64,000 nucleotides of DNA from Trypanosoma brucei gambiense DAL972 (GCF_000210295.1 NC_026743.1:1860001-1924000), one strand, 5' to 3'. Positions 51,289 to 61,503 are shown, counted from the stretch's first letter. Numbers and translations: made by a program. The notes: a model not told the origin generated them from the sequence alone.

Positions 51289-53478
51289 CTATATGGCCAC
51301 ATTCAGGTACCCATTGGGCATAGTAAAAAGATCAGTGACTGGAGGCGACACGCTGCTCACCACTGAGCCGCCATCACTGCTTCGAAGCGCAATATCAGGT
51401 GACGGCGAGAGACCGTCGACATCATTGCCATCTGTATCTTCTCCAGGCGTGCAATCCGCGAAGAGACTTTTGCAGCCAACACTGGTGCTCTCCTGCGAGA
51501 GGTACTGCGAGATGGCGGCATTCGGGTAGCGTCGCTGCATTTCCTTAACAACTGGGAGGTACGCCTGAGCTGCCACTGCAAGGGCCGCATCCGCGTAGCC
51601 CACTAGGCTTTGCCTCAATAATGCGTGGTAGAGAGTAACGATAACTTCTGGTGGCACCGCGATCTTTAACGAGAGGCGACCCACCGTATTTGCAACGGCG
51701 AACTCACCACACCTGAGCCAGAAGAGCATCAAATGTGTGATGCCCTCGTTGATCATTAGCTGAATGGCCGAGGTGGGACCAACAGTGGGTGACCGGCTGG
51801 TTTGAGTGACATGCTCATTCGGACAGTACCTACAGTAACAGTGGAAATGCGCTCTCTGAGGCGTCATTGATGGAACACTGCCCGCAGGAAGGTGTGTCTG
51901 GCTGCAATATTCGCAGAGCAGCACTTGACGACCAGCGATTTTGTATGCGTGCATCGTCTGGTATGGGGCCGTATTTGGGTGGAGAACCGCAGAACATAGA
52001 GAGGGAGACTCTGTTTCTTCATTACCAACGTCGCACGAATGATGATTCGGTCGGGGCTCGTTGTACGCAAGCTCCGTAAAACAGTCGAAGGCAGCATTCG
52101 CTACTAAAGTGTTCAGTGCCTTGGTTGCGAGTTTTATGAGAGGCGCAATAACCAGCGGGGCAATTTGTGATATATTCCCAGGTGATTCGTGGGCGACAGC
52201 AGCAATTACTCTGAACACCGCCAGCTGGCTCTCCGCGCACGATGCCCGTGCAGCCAACGACACCGCTACCTCGACAACATCAAGGTCATGCACCCGCTTT
52301 TGCAGTGTGGCATCTTTCTCTAAGGCGCTGGTCGTGACCTGACATAGGAGCCGCTCCAGGCATTCAGAGTTGGGAATGAATGAAACGGCAACACGGAATG
52401 GCAAAATATCACTGCGCCCATAGGTGAACACCGGGACGTGCAGCAGCAACCAACCAGCTGTTTCCACTATTCCTTGGCAGCAGGAGAGCAGCCGGAGTTG
52501 TTCCTCACCGAAGTCCCTCTGATGCAACGCAACGGACGGGTCTCTCATGGAGGACTTCCCCATATCTATATGGTGCCTTCTTCCGTTGTCTAACACTGGC
52601 ACAAGTTCGACTATAACACGGGCAGTTTCCACCACCAGCGGACCCAATTCACTCGGCAGAGCAATAGCCTGCGACAGGGCTAGGTCACGCGCCACAGTGA
52701 GTGACTTCCCTAGTAGTTCGACGTAGAGCGAAAGTATTGTAGTTTTTACCATCGGATCATAGTTTTCCAGCCACTGATTGAGCTCGTCCAGGACGTAATG
52801 GAAGACGTAGTGGATAAACCCCAGCGAGGCGCGGACAAATGCCACGCGGCCTTCTGATGAAACGTTTCCCCAATCCGAGCAGTACTGGATCAGGGGGTAG
52901 TATATAAGGGACGCCATCACAAGACCGTAGGGAGACCGCTGTTCCATCAGCCGAAAGCTCTCATCTATGCAGTCGAGGAGATCCCGGAGAGACATTCGAT
53001 CGCTTGGGCTACAGTCCCCTCCCACAAGATGGGCACCGGCGAGCTCTTCAATCAGCTGCTGCGATGGCACCACCCGCACAACATGAGCGGCATTCGTCCA
53101 CCCGCCATTTCCGAGCCTGTAATACGTTTCGGTAGGATCAATGCTTCCCCTTGCACTGGCAACGGCAACCATGAGACGGGCGGGGTACAAGGGACACAAT
53201 ACATGTGCGTTATTCCGTGGTCGGGTTCTCAGACAAACATCCATGTTGTCGTACGCTAATATGGGGCTGCGTATGACCACCTGCGGTGTATCGAAAAGTT
53301 GCTCATCTATTTCCTGGCACTTCCGGCACAGCGTGTAGCGGCATCCCTCCTGCGCACAGTGATACCACTCTGTCATGGATGGGTGAGCCGAGGCTTTGCA
53401 GATAGAGCACAGCAGACCCGCTACCGGGTTCGGGAATGCCTGCATGGGATGTTCCGGGTGGGAACCATGACGCAACAT
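51289..53478 (-). CDS. Large helical-repeat protein with two Cys/His clusters, unrecognised
   Basis: 729 residues from the ATG at 53478. The open frame continues about 98 codons upstream but without ATG and across a pyrimidine tract. An N-terminal zinc-type cluster (24-54) reads CSICKASAH, WYHCAQEGC, LCRKC, resembling ZZ, B-box or PHD-like fingers. A helical body of HEAT/ARM character follows. A second cluster (530-566) contains CEYC, then HFHCYCRYC and a final H. The C-terminal 80 residues are acidic and Ser-rich. A finger plus ARM body suggests a ubiquitin-ligase or scaffold role, which is inference. No homologue is recognised. Confidence 0.8.
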   Translation of the reverse strand: MLRHGSHPEHPMQAFPNPVAGLLCSICKASAHPSMTEWYHCAQEGCRYTLCRKCQEIDEQLFDTPQVVIRSPILAYDNMDVCLRTRPRNNAHVLCPLYPARLMVAVASARGSIDPTETYYRLGNGGWTNAAHVVRVVPSQQLIEELAGAHLVGGDCSPSDRMSLRDLLDCIDESFRLMEQRSPYGLVMASLIYYPLIQYCSDWGNVSSEGRVAFVRASLGFIHYVFHYVLDELNQWLENYDPMVKTTILSLYVELLGKSLTVARDLALSQAIALPSELGPLVVETARVIVELVPVLDNGRRHHIDMGKSSMRDPSVALHQRDFGEEQLRLLSCCQGIVETAGWLLLHVPVFTYGRSDILPFRVAVSFIPNSECLERLLCQVTTSALEKDATLQKRVHDLDVVEVAVSLAARASCAESQLAVFRVIAAVAHESPGNISQIAPLVIAPLIKLATKALNTLVANAAFDCFTELAYNEPRPNHHSCDVGNEETESPSLCSAVLHPNTAPYQTMHAYKIAGRQVLLCEYCSQTHLPAGSVPSMTPQRAHFHCYCRYCPNEHVTQTSRSPTVGPTSAIQLMINEGITHLMLFWLRCGEFAVANTVGRLSLKIAVPPEVIVTLYHALLRQSLVGYADAALAVAAQAYLPVVKEMQRRYPNAAISQYLSQESTSVGCKSLFADCTPGEDTDGNDVDGLSPSPDIALRSSDGGSVVSSVSPPVTDLFTMPNGYLNVAI

Positions 53479-54575
53479 CGTTATATGTTCTGCTCTTTTT
53501 TGATCTATCGCAGCTACACGACTTAAATTCCCTTGCTTGCAATAATGTGAGCACGGGAAGAACAAAGGGGATGTAAAAAGAATGGAGAAAGATGAAACCT
53601 CCGCATCGTATCCACCCACTCCCGTTATTTCTCCCCAGGGACTTCTTTCCTTTGAATTGTCTACAACATCGACAATTCCATCTTCTCCAGGGACGTAGGG
53701 AAACCAAAATAAAGTTTCCACGAGAGAAACGATTTCGCGTATCCTCGTAGTCCCGCACCCGCACCGATACAAGTGTGCAAGGGGGACTGTCGCAGCGCAA
53801 CAAAGGGAAGGGTTAAAAAAAGGGGCGACAAATTAACGGCAGTTTCCAGTGGCCAGAAGCTGCGCCGTCAAATAATCGTAGGCACAGCGTACAAAAATAT
53901 ATGTGCAGACACTGAAGAACCCATTGATACAACAGATCGTACACATCGACAGTTCAGTGAAACCGCCTCCATGTTTCCCCCGCCATTTCTCAAAAAGATG
54001 TGCAGGTGACAATATTCTCACGGGGTGGGGTGAACAGCTGTGACTACGTGCTATCACGACCAAAAAGGGGAAAAACAAGGGGGGCGGGATGAGAGGAACA
54101 AACAAAGAGTAAGTGGAGAACATGGACAGTTAAAAGTCCTTTTCCCTTTCCTCCACCCAAACACGCGAGGTAAGGAAGATGTTTGCGATGCGGCTACAGC
54201 AGACAAACCCACTGACCTCAGCCCCACAACGCAATGTTACCCTGGCTTGAATTTTTCAGGTAAAGATGTTCCAACAACGGCACACTGCGTGCAAGAGATT
54301 TCCCGTTCCACTCCCAGGTGTCCATTCACAGCACCTCCCAAGAAGACGCTAAGAGCGATCTCGATGAGAAAGTCCGAAAAGCACGGAGCAGGACATATGC
54401 CGCGGAGCGCCGACATAGACCATATATTGGAGAGCAAGAACATGTGCCGCAATTCGGAGGGAGATCTCGTGGATAGTGGCAAAAGGCCACACGGCACCCT
54501 CCCTCCAAATGCCGAGAAGCGGGAACTGTATGCGTAGGTGTGTGCGTGTGAGGAAGGGAAAGAACATGGATACGC
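53479..54575. other. Intergenic, 1.1 kb, including repeat copy 2
   Basis: The 5' flank of the zinc-motif gene (pyrimidine tract at about 53545-53600 on the sense strand) and the 3' flank of the membrane-protein gene, with the 350-bp repeat in between. No gene is seen. Confidence 0.6.
53906..54255. repeat. 350-bp dispersed repeat, copy 2
   Basis: Copy of 33103-33452 with four mismatches and no indels. Both copies begin with CAGACACT. On the sense strand it starts about 320 nt after the stop of the multi-pass membrane-protein gene and ends about 430 nt before the zinc-motif gene ATG. It therefore sits in the same relative place as copy 1, within the likely 3' UTR of the upstream gene and in the same orientation. 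Confidence 0.93.
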
Positions 54576-55733
54576 CTACAAGTCAAACAGCATTTCCTCC
54601 TCATTTTCACAAAATGTCAGGCCATACCGGTGTAGCAAGGAGGCGAAGATAACCGTCCACCCTCCGAAGAACACGCCCAACCAAATAAAGATAGCATAGG
54701 GAGTGAGGGGCTCAATCATGCAGCAAAGTGAACTCAGCACGCAGAGTTCCAATGATGCTTCCGCTACATATTGCAGTAGTCGACATGACGAGAAAAATGA
54801 CCCTCTCATCTTGAACAGTAGGGAGGCAGAAAACAATGCACAGAAGCCGGACCAAAAGGGACCACCAATGAACACGGCGCCGTACACGTAAATTAAGCGG
54901 TGAGCCATCGTGAGCTGCAGCAGATACTCATCACAGAGTTGCAAATTAACACACCAGCCCCCGAGGGTTGACAGTGAACCTATTATCCCATCCACAACGA
55001 GAGCATGAAGCACAAGACCTAAGTATCCTTCTGCAACGTACCTGCGGTGGCGAGAAGACAAACACCTTTCGTTAAATAGAAGCGTCATTTTGCTTCCACT
55101 ACATGGGAGTGCACTGCTCAAAAACGTAAGCGTCGGGACTAGCAGCCATGCAGACAAGGTGAAGGCTCCGTGGTAAAGGAATGATTTTATCTTTTCCAGT
55201 GGCATCAACCTACCTTCTTCAAGTGGAAGCAGAACGTTCCAACATCCAGCCGTCAGCACCATACCGAACACCCAGGCAAAATGATAAGCCAGAGTATATT
55301 TGATGCCGGATGGGTAAAGCACATCTGCAAGGTACGAAACGACACTGTTTTTGTGAAAAGTTGACACCAACGTGCAGAGCGGGAGCAACGCCGCGTCCGC
55401 TAACGACATGTGAATGGCGCCGGTGCTTTTCAACCCAGTGGGTGCTCGCGACCTCGTGCACCTGGTCACACGGCCGAATGTGATGCGACCACGCTCCCGC
55501 CACAGAAAATGAAGCACACCACGTAGAGTTCGTGCAACAACAAAACACGCCACTGCTGAGCCACTGACGGCATTCACCACCGTACCCTCGCCAGGACCCC
55601 ATCCTATAAGATACGCCACGAGTCCTATCGATACAACATACAGGGCAAGCGGTGGGTAGCGCAGGAGGGAAGAAAAGTTCCTCCCCGGGCAACTTCCAAA
55701 CTCCGCCGTATCGCCTTGTGAGTTACCGAGCAT
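54576..55733 (-). CDS. Multi-pass membrane protein, unrecognised
   Basis: 385 residues with about seven or eight hydrophobic segments: roughly 28-46, 52-70, 108-125, 145-170, 188-210, 235-255, 278-310 and 325-370. The N-terminus is soluble and short. The middle has a basic loop (RERGRITFGRVTRCTRSR). The C-terminus is acidic (ENEEEMLFDL). No transporter signature or catalytic motif is visible. Its likely 3' UTR carries copy 2 of the 350-bp repeat. Confidence 0.8.
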   Translation of the reverse strand: MLGNSQGDTAEFGSCPGRNFSSLLRYPPLALYVVSIGLVAYLIGWGPGEGTVVNAVSGSAVACFVVARTLRGVLHFLWRERGRITFGRVTRCTRSRAPTGLKSTGAIHMSLADAALLPLCTLVSTFHKNSVVSYLADVLYPSGIKYTLAYHFAWVFGMVLTAGCWNVLLPLEEGRLMPLEKIKSFLYHGAFTLSAWLLVPTLTFLSSALPCSGSKMTLLFNERCLSSRHRRYVAEGYLGLVLHALVVDGIIGSLSTLGGWCVNLQLCDEYLLQLTMAHRLIYVYGAVFIGGPFWSGFCALFSASLLFKMRGSFFSSCRLLQYVAEASLELCVLSSLCCMIEPLTPYAIFIWLGVFFGGWTVIFASLLHRYGLTFCENEEEMLFDL

Positions 55734-56089
55734 TGTTGAATCTGATACGTTGGTACGTGTGTGTGCTACACCGCCAATTCACCACGCCCTCCCTTACTTC
55801 AGTTGGGGGGGGGGGGTGACCAAATGATGTTTAGCCCACCTGTGGCTTCGTCTCTCCCAACTGACGTACAACACGCAGGAGGTATGTAGTTAAGATGACG
55901 CGCTGTAGAAAGACCGAAAGACCAAGGAATGAAAAATAGAGAAACACAAATAACAGGGGTTAAGAGGTTTTTACAGCCAAAAATGGAGCAAAACAAAAAA
56001 AGCAAGGAAAATGATGGCAGCACCAACGATCACACGATGTTGCCGCATTGAAAGTATGGAATTACGTGTTCATAAATCGAGGACAAAAT
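55734..56089. other. Intergenic; no gene seen
   Basis: Contains a G run at 55805-55816. Nothing else distinctive. Confidence 0.6.
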
Positions 56090-56659
56090 TTACTTCCATA
56101 CAAAAGTTCCCTGCGGTGTCTGTTCCCTAATGATTACCTCAGCTTGCCGCAACCGTTTAAACGCCATCGGGCCATATGGCTGCATGGAGGTAGGAAGTTC
56201 GCTAATATAAAACTGGATGTTGCGCCCCGGGATAGAGTGGACTAAATTGATGATGTTGTCCTCGACAGCGGCAGCGAAGGATGCACTTGCATCATTATCT
56301 CCCGGTGCCGGTGCCGCGCTATCCGATGTTAAATCACTGTGCTGCAGCACGCTGAGATCTTCCTCCTCCGCACAGTGGCGACGTATTCGGTGGAGTTTGC
56401 GCGGCACAGAAAACACGGGGTACCACCGTGGGGGCTCCTCTGGCCCGTCTATACGATCCACCGTGACCTGGCCGTGGAACTTCAGTTCACCCCACAGGAC
56501 GCGTGTTACCTCCATTATTCGTTCCTTTCCAAAGTAACGATTGGCATAATAAACGGCCGTCATTCCTGGATCGCGGCGCACCGTATCGAGCAGTGTGGGC
56601 AGCGTTATTGCCCTCCGGCCGGGTTCCGATGCCCCGCGCAGTAATACGCTGGAAAACAT
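56090..56659 (-). CDS. RBP7910: RBP7910-like protein with two winged-helix (Z-alpha-like) domains
   Basis: 189 residues. Domain 1 (about 18-82) contains TLLDTVRRDPGMTAVYYANR, VTRVLWGELKFHGQVTVDRI and PPRWYPV, the helix-helix-wing order of Z-alpha domains including the Pro-Pro-x-Trp wing. Domain 2 (about 128-189) has DNIINLVHSIPGRNIQFYIS, AFKRLRQAEVIIRE and TPQGTFVWK. The linker is acidic. From memory, T. brucei RBP7910 has Z-nucleic-acid-binding domains and works with the mitochondrial RNA editing machinery. The position two genes from PGAM agrees. The first residues (MFSSVLLRGASEPGRRA) fit a mitochondrial presequence. Confidence 0.78.
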   Translation of the reverse strand: MFSSVLLRGASEPGRRAITLPTLLDTVRRDPGMTAVYYANRYFGKERIMEVTRVLWGELKFHGQVTVDRIDGPEEPPRWYPVFSVPRKLHRIRRHCAEEEDLSVLQHSDLTSDSAAPAPGDNDASASFAAAVEDNIINLVHSIPGRNIQFYISELPTSMQPYGPMAFKRLRQAEVIIREQTPQGTFVWK

Positions 56660-56661
56660 CT
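56660..56661 (-). promoter_or_regulatory. Predicted spliced-leader acceptor AG abutting the RBP7910 start codon
   Basis: The sense strand has CTTTCCTCTCCCCTCTGCTC, and the first AG after it is the one touching the ATG (TTGTAG then ATG). No AG lies between tract and start, so the 5' UTR would be the spliced leader alone. Confidence 0.55.
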
Positions 56662-57294
56662 ACAATTTTCCCGACATCGACGACATACGAAATCCAAGAG
56701 CAGAGGGGAGAGGAAAGACAGCACATAAGGGAATGGACGAAAAAAAAAATAAAACAATCCAGCTACGCCTTTTGCGTTACAACACAATCACTTCAATTAC
56801 ACACTCAACAATTGTGTTCTTCGGGGTAAACACACAAGACCCGCAAGACTAAGCAGAGGAAAACAAAAAGGAAACATCTACACAAATAAACCCACACACA
56901 CCGATGTGAAAAATGCAGACGACTGTGAAAGTGAACCTCAACCCATCTTCCATTGGTAGTGTTTAGCAGTTGTGCAGAGGCGGCTCGTTTCCGCAAACTA
57001 ACTTACTGAGTTTCGCAACCTCCACCTCCTGCACCGGGGGTAAATATAAACGACATTAGCTCCGGTTTCTCCGGCAGCCTGCATGCATGCGTTCCCCCTC
57101 TTTTTTTTTTCTATAGAGGTGCGTGCGATATTCTCCCTCCAAACAGCGGCAGCAACGGCCCAAAGCACGGTTCTATGACATCATGTGGTGATACTACCAC
57201 TCTCTTCCTTGTTAGTTTCGATGCTCTACGCAATACTCCGCGCCACGGGAGCATCGTCTACTTTCCCCCCGCGCGCACTGAAGAATTTGCACTC
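56660..57294. other. Intergenic; no gene seen
   Basis: SAS6L 3' UTR and RBP7910 5' flank. No gene or notable repeat apart from short T runs. Confidence 0.6.
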
Positions 57295-57894
57295 TTATCG
57301 CGTTTTTCCAAGTGTGACAGTAGCGCTCTTGAGTTGGGCTGTCAAAATGGCTAGCCTGGCGCGGACAGCACTGTAGCGGTAGCCAATCTGTTCCCGCACC
57401 ACCTCCTCTGGCGAGGCGCGAAAGGGGAGGGATAAAACGTTGATAATTTTGTACTCTAAATTCTCTACAAACTCCATCTTAGCTGTTCCATCCGCCCCCA
57501 CAACATATACCATTAAAAAGCGTTGGGGTTCTTTAATACAACGGTTGAGCATCTTCAAAAACGTCATGAGAAAGTCTGCAAAGTCACACACAAGACTCTG
57601 GTGTTCTCTCAGTCGCAAGAAGCCGACGTGATTGATGACACATGTCTGATGGAAGAAGAGGTCACATTCACTCGTTACCTCTACACGCAATGCCGTTAGA
57701 GTGTGATCGTCACCAAGTGTCAGTACCTTCACTTTCAAACCCTCTAGTGAGCCGTCACCGCTCCCGTCCACTCCGCGTAACTCACAGGGAACCTCGCGGT
57801 CGTATACTACCCGAAAGCCATCGGCGATGGACGGATCCGATTGCTCAATCGCGCGGAAATCCTTTTCAAGCTGCGCAACGAGGGGGTCGCTCAT
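57295..57894 (-). CDS. SAS6L: SAS6-like centriolar/basal-body protein
   Basis: 199 residues from the ATG at 57894, chosen because an acceptor AG lies 26 nt upstream and the longer frame is hydrophobic 5' UTR. The sequence is the SAS-6 N-terminal head: VVYDREVPCELRG opens it, with VLTLGDDHTLTALRVEVTSE, FFHQTCVINHVGFLRLREHQ and the PISA region near DFADFLMTFLKMLNRC. It ends a few residues after the head, with no long coiled coil, so it is the short SAS6-like paralogue and not SAS-6 itself. In other protists SAS6L localises to basal bodies or apical structures; in T. brucei it has been placed at the basal body as I recall. Confidence 0.88.
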   Translation of the reverse strand: MSDPLVAQLEKDFRAIEQSDPSIADGFRVVYDREVPCELRGVDGSGDGSLEGLKVKVLTLGDDHTLTALRVEVTSECDLFFHQTCVINHVGFLRLREHQSLVCDFADFLMTFLKMLNRCIKEPQRFLMVYVVGADGTAKMEFVENLEYKIINVLSLPFRASPEEVVREQIGYRYSAVRARLAILTAQLKSATVTLGKTR

Positions 57895-58240
57895 CACCAA
57901 TTGAAGAAGGCAACCACTAACTATGGAAAGGGGTAAATAAAGAGGAAAAGGGAGAGAAAACTGGTAGTATATTTCTATGCGATCCATTCGGTGCCAGAAC
58001 TTTAAAATTTTGTTTGAGGCATGGTGGGTGGGGAATGAAGTGCCTTTCAAAAAAAAAAAAAAGGTGCACGGCGCAAGAAAGGAAGGTTCCTGGGAAGTCC
58101 CCGCACGCACGTTTGAAGGCACACTGACTCACGGCACAAACTATCATCATGAACCTCAAATACGCGAAGTTCGGTTCGAGACATTCCCACTGTGTGTGTG
58201 TGTGTGTCCTATCAACCACACAACGCATTAAAGAAGGTTC
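57895..58240. other. Intergenic; no gene seen
   Basis: Includes the SAS6L acceptor, an A run at 58050-58062 and GT repeats at 58190-58206. Confidence 0.6.
57921..57922 (-). promoter_or_regulatory. Predicted spliced-leader acceptor AG for SAS6L
   Basis: Sense-strand TTTTCTCTCCCTTTTCCTC and ACCCCTTTCCATAG; 5' UTR about 26 nt. Confidence 0.65.
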
Positions 58241-58522
58241 CTATAGCCGATTTCCTTTCTGCACAGTCTGTTTGTTAAAATATACTTCTTCGATAATCTC
58301 CTGCTGACGTTTACAGTTTATACACGGCCCGTCCTTTGCCCGCTCATTGTTCCAACGACAAGTGAAGTAGAACCCACCAGCAGCGAAGAGGAGAGCGGCA
58401 GGCGCTAGCCATTTGAGTGCACGTGGAGGGCTGCGGTGCGACACCAAATGTTCACCACGCGCTACGCTAGAGTAGGGATAATTACCTGCCACTACCTTTG
58501 TTGCATTTTCCTTCGTTCCCAT
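58241..58522 (-). CDS. Small single-pass membrane protein, unrecognised
   Basis: 93 residues from the ATG at 58522. The start MGTKENATKVV has Gly2 and fits the N-myristoylation pattern loosely. One hydrophobic segment (about 50-67, LKWLAPAALLFAAGGFYFTC) is followed by a charged tail with CINC and a short helix EIIEEVYFNKQTV. It could sit in a mitochondrial or ER membrane with the tail exposed. The reading frame is short, but it fills the only long gap between SAS6L and PGAM and shows protein-like composition. Confidence 0.68.
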   Translation of the reverse strand: MGTKENATKVVAGNYPYSSVARGEHLVSHRSPPRALKWLAPAALLFAAGGFYFTCRWNNERAKDGPCINCKRQQEIIEEVYFNKQTVQKGNRL

Positions 58523-59571
58523 TCTGCTGGGAAGGGAAAGGAAAAATAAAAATAAAAACCAAGGCACCCCACCTGCGAGTAGCGTACCGTTCGACTAACT
58601 ACAGCTCTGCTGCTACTTTCCGCGGCGTGAAGCAGTTATCAAAACGGGAAAAAGGTGGAGAATTGATGAGTAGAAGTAGAAAATAATGACAGCAATGCAA
58701 CGTCTGTGGCGCAGGAGTGTGAAGGTGTGCATTATCAACGCATTAGTCATTCCTTCCATCACATTCACACTTGGTGTTCACCATGTCTTTGTGAAAGGTG
58801 CCACCTTAAATTCCAAAGGTTCTTCTTTGTTATATCATTGTTTTTTTTCTGAGGGGGTATATTTCCCCTCTTTCCCTTTCCTTCTTTTAACCTCCGTTCC
58901 CCCCTCCTTCTGTGCAACACAATCTAAAACCCCCCCAGTAATTGAATAGTATATATATATATATATATATATCTGTTTGATGGAAAAGAACAAAACTTCC
59001 CACCAATGTCCTCTCTTGTCCAAACGTCTCCCTTTTTTTTTTCTTGTCTCCAATGAGTTGGCAGTGACTCCACTAGTTAGTAAACATCCCAAGGATGCAT
59101 ACGCCCCTGCTTGGTAAAATCGGTTCCGACCAGCACATTATTGCATTTGTAACATGAGGTGCAGACACCTTCTTTGTGCTTGCCGCCTCAGTCACTTCAA
59201 TTCCTTCACAGTCGCGGCCGCACACACCCACGCACACGTACCCTCCCCTCGAAATTGCACCGCCCCCGCGCATTCTCTTTTATTACGTGTCACGCAAATA
59301 AGGCATGCGAGACAGCAATCCTACGGTGAGGAATATATGTATATGTGCGGAGGCGTCTTCGCGGCCCCGCTTTCTTTAAATACATGTAACTGTTACTTTA
59401 CCCCGGAGGTGATTAGAGGTGACATGGAAGCAAGCCACTCCCGTCAACTTAACCCAGCACACGTGCAGCATTTTTGCTTTAATACCTCGCTCTGCCCTCC
59501 CTTCCCACCCTTCTCCTTGTTTCATACGACTTTCTTTCCCTTTCCGTTTGCTTGGTACGCATGTTCTAACC
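58523..59571. other. Intergenic, 1.05 kb; PGAM 3' UTR region
   Basis: A TA repeat lies at 58950-58972 and a T run at 59032-59042. Short frames on the plus strand have no motif. Confidence 0.6.
58950..58972. repeat. TA dinucleotide repeat
   Basis: About 11 uninterrupted units. Confidence 0.95.
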
Positions 59572-61227
59572 CTACGCTACCTCAATGAGCGACGGTTCGT
59601 AGTCTGATGGAGCTTCAAAGCCCATTAGATTGATGAATGTTGCCGTCACGTTGGCAAGGCCCGCACGCGGAAGGTCTGTCCGCATTTGCACACGGGGATC
59701 AAGACCAGCGCCTCCGATAAAAACAGGGACGGGTGCAAGTGTGTGCGATGTGAGTGGCATGAGATTACCTTCAGCATCACGTACCGGTTTACCCTTCTTG
59801 TCGCGTTGCACCATATCATCTGAGTTTCCGTGGTCTGCAGTTATGAGGAACACGCCATTCACGGAGTCCACCGCCTCCTTCAACCGCTGGAGTGACTGGT
59901 CGACGGCTTCAAGTGACGTAATCGTTGCTTTAAGGTCACCGGTGTGGCCAACCATATCACCGTTGGGGTAGTTGATGCGGATCATATCGTACTTACCACT
60001 CTTTATTGCGTCGACGGCGGCATCAGTGATCTCTTTGCTCTTCATGAGGGGCTTCTGGTTGAACTGCACGCGATCACTTGGAATCTCACAGAAGGTCTCA
60101 CGCTCTTCGCTCAACTTGCCGCTGCGGTTGCCATTCCAAAAGTATGTGACATGACCAAACTTTTGTGTCTCGGAGAGGGCAAAGATGTTGCAGCCAGAAC
60201 CAATGAGATACTCCTCGCTTGTCCGCGTGAGCTTAGGTGGGGGGACAAGAAAGTTGTTAGGAATACCCAAGTCACCATCGTAGCGCATCATGCCTGCATA
60301 GCGCACCTTGGGCAAGCGTACGCGATTGAACTTGTCGAATTCCTCTTCCTCGAAGGCGCGGGACATTTCGATCACACGGTCTCCACGGAAATTGAAACAG
60401 AGCACGGCATCGCCATCTTCAATGGTGCCAATGGGTCGGCCGTCGTCACCAGCGATGACAAATGGTGGGTAGTACTGGTCCGAGATGTTTGCATCTTCCT
60501 CACGGAATTTAGTGAGGGCCTCGCGGGCCGATTTGAAGGCGCGTCCCTCACCAAGCACCTGAGCACGCCAGCCCCGCTCAACGATCGACCAGTCCGCTTC
60601 GTAGCGGTCCATAGTCACAAACATACGACCACCGCCACTCGCGATGCGGGCGTCGCAACCGCCCTCACGTAACTTCGCCAGGACTTCCTCGAGTTCGTCG
60701 GTGAACTTGAAGGAGGTCTTGTCAGGTACATCACGGCCATCATACAGCGCGTGCACGCGAATGCGCTTGGCCCCATTAGCACCAGCGTGTTTAAGGATCT
60801 GATACACTTGGTTGTCGCGTGAGTGCACACCACCGTCGCTCAGTAAACCAATGAGGTGTAAGGTGCGTCCAGGTTGTGAGAAGGCGCCATGGAGGTAGCG
60901 GTATCCTTCGCTCGTGAATATTTCTCCACTTTCCAGGGCGTCGTCGACAAGCGAAGCTCCTTGCAGGACCACACGACCGGCCCCAAGAGCGTTGTGACCG
61001 ACCTCACTGTTTCCCATATCGGCATCAGTGGGGAGCCCGACAGCGGTGCCGTGAGCACAGATGGAGCGGAAGTGCTTGGGATCATTAAAGAGAGCATCCA
61101 TGAGGGGCGTCTTGGCTACATGGACGGCATCGTACTCATCACGGGGGCCAATACCAACACCGTCAAGAACGACTAGCACCAGTTTGCGGCGTGGGAGTGT
61201 CTTGTGAGCAGCAAGCGTGAGTGCCAT
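59572..61227 (-). CDS. PGAM: 2,3-bisphosphoglycerate-independent phosphoglycerate mutase
   Basis: 551 residues from the ATG at 61227, the usual length for the trypanosome enzyme. Metal and catalytic motifs of the alkaline-phosphatase fold are complete: VLVVLDGVGIG (D22), the nucleophile serine in TDADMGNSEVGH (S74), ALYDGRDVPDKTS, CFNFRGDR and TADHGNSDDM near the C-terminus, plus NYPNGDMVGHTGD. The enzyme interconverts 3- and 2-phosphoglycerate in glycolysis, in the cytosol after the glycosomal steps, and uses divalent metal. It is unrelated to the cofactor-dependent human enzyme. No peroxisomal C-terminal SKL is present. Confidence 0.98.
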   Translation of the reverse strand: MALTLAAHKTLPRRKLVLVVLDGVGIGPRDEYDAVHVAKTPLMDALFNDPKHFRSICAHGTAVGLPTDADMGNSEVGHNALGAGRVVLQGASLVDDALESGEIFTSEGYRYLHGAFSQPGRTLHLIGLLSDGGVHSRDNQVYQILKHAGANGAKRIRVHALYDGRDVPDKTSFKFTDELEEVLAKLREGGCDARIASGGGRMFVTMDRYEADWSIVERGWRAQVLGEGRAFKSAREALTKFREEDANISDQYYPPFVIAGDDGRPIGTIEDGDAVLCFNFRGDRVIEMSRAFEEEEFDKFNRVRLPKVRYAGMMRYDGDLGIPNNFLVPPPKLTRTSEEYLIGSGCNIFALSETQKFGHVTYFWNGNRSGKLSEERETFCEIPSDRVQFNQKPLMKSKEITDAAVDAIKSGKYDMIRINYPNGDMVGHTGDLKATITSLEAVDQSLQRLKEAVDSVNGVFLITADHGNSDDMVQRDKKGKPVRDAEGNLMPLTSHTLAPVPVFIGGAGLDPRVQMRTDLPRAGLANVTATFINLMGFEAPSDYEPSLIEVA

Positions 61228-61308
61228 TAGCAAAAATTTCTAACAAGAATAAAGAGATTAGTATGGCCGCTGTAGTAAATGCTGTGTTAGTTATGGGAAG
61301 GTTCACTC

Positions 61309-61310
61309 CT
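61309..61310 (-). promoter_or_regulatory. Predicted spliced-leader acceptor AG for PGAM
   Basis: Sense-strand CCCCTTCCGCTTCTTTTCTT and TTTGTGTCCCCTGTTTAG; 5' UTR about 81 nt. Confidence 0.6.
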
Positions 61311-61503
61311 AAACAGGGGACACAAACAAAAAGAAAAGAAGCGGAAGGGGAATATCTATATTCGAAATGCATTCCCCTTTTCTTTCTCTTCGCGTGAATA
61401 CAACGAAGGAACAACTTTCATCAGCGATAACAAAAGCAGCAGTAGCATTAGACACAGTGACCTGTAGCCCCCCTTGAGTTCTCCACAACCCTAAGTGGAC
61501 TAC

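Noticed and set aside
59944..60672. Plus-strand open frame of 242 codons
   Set aside because: It is antisense to PGAM, whose motifs are complete; the frame has no family motif and opposes the array.
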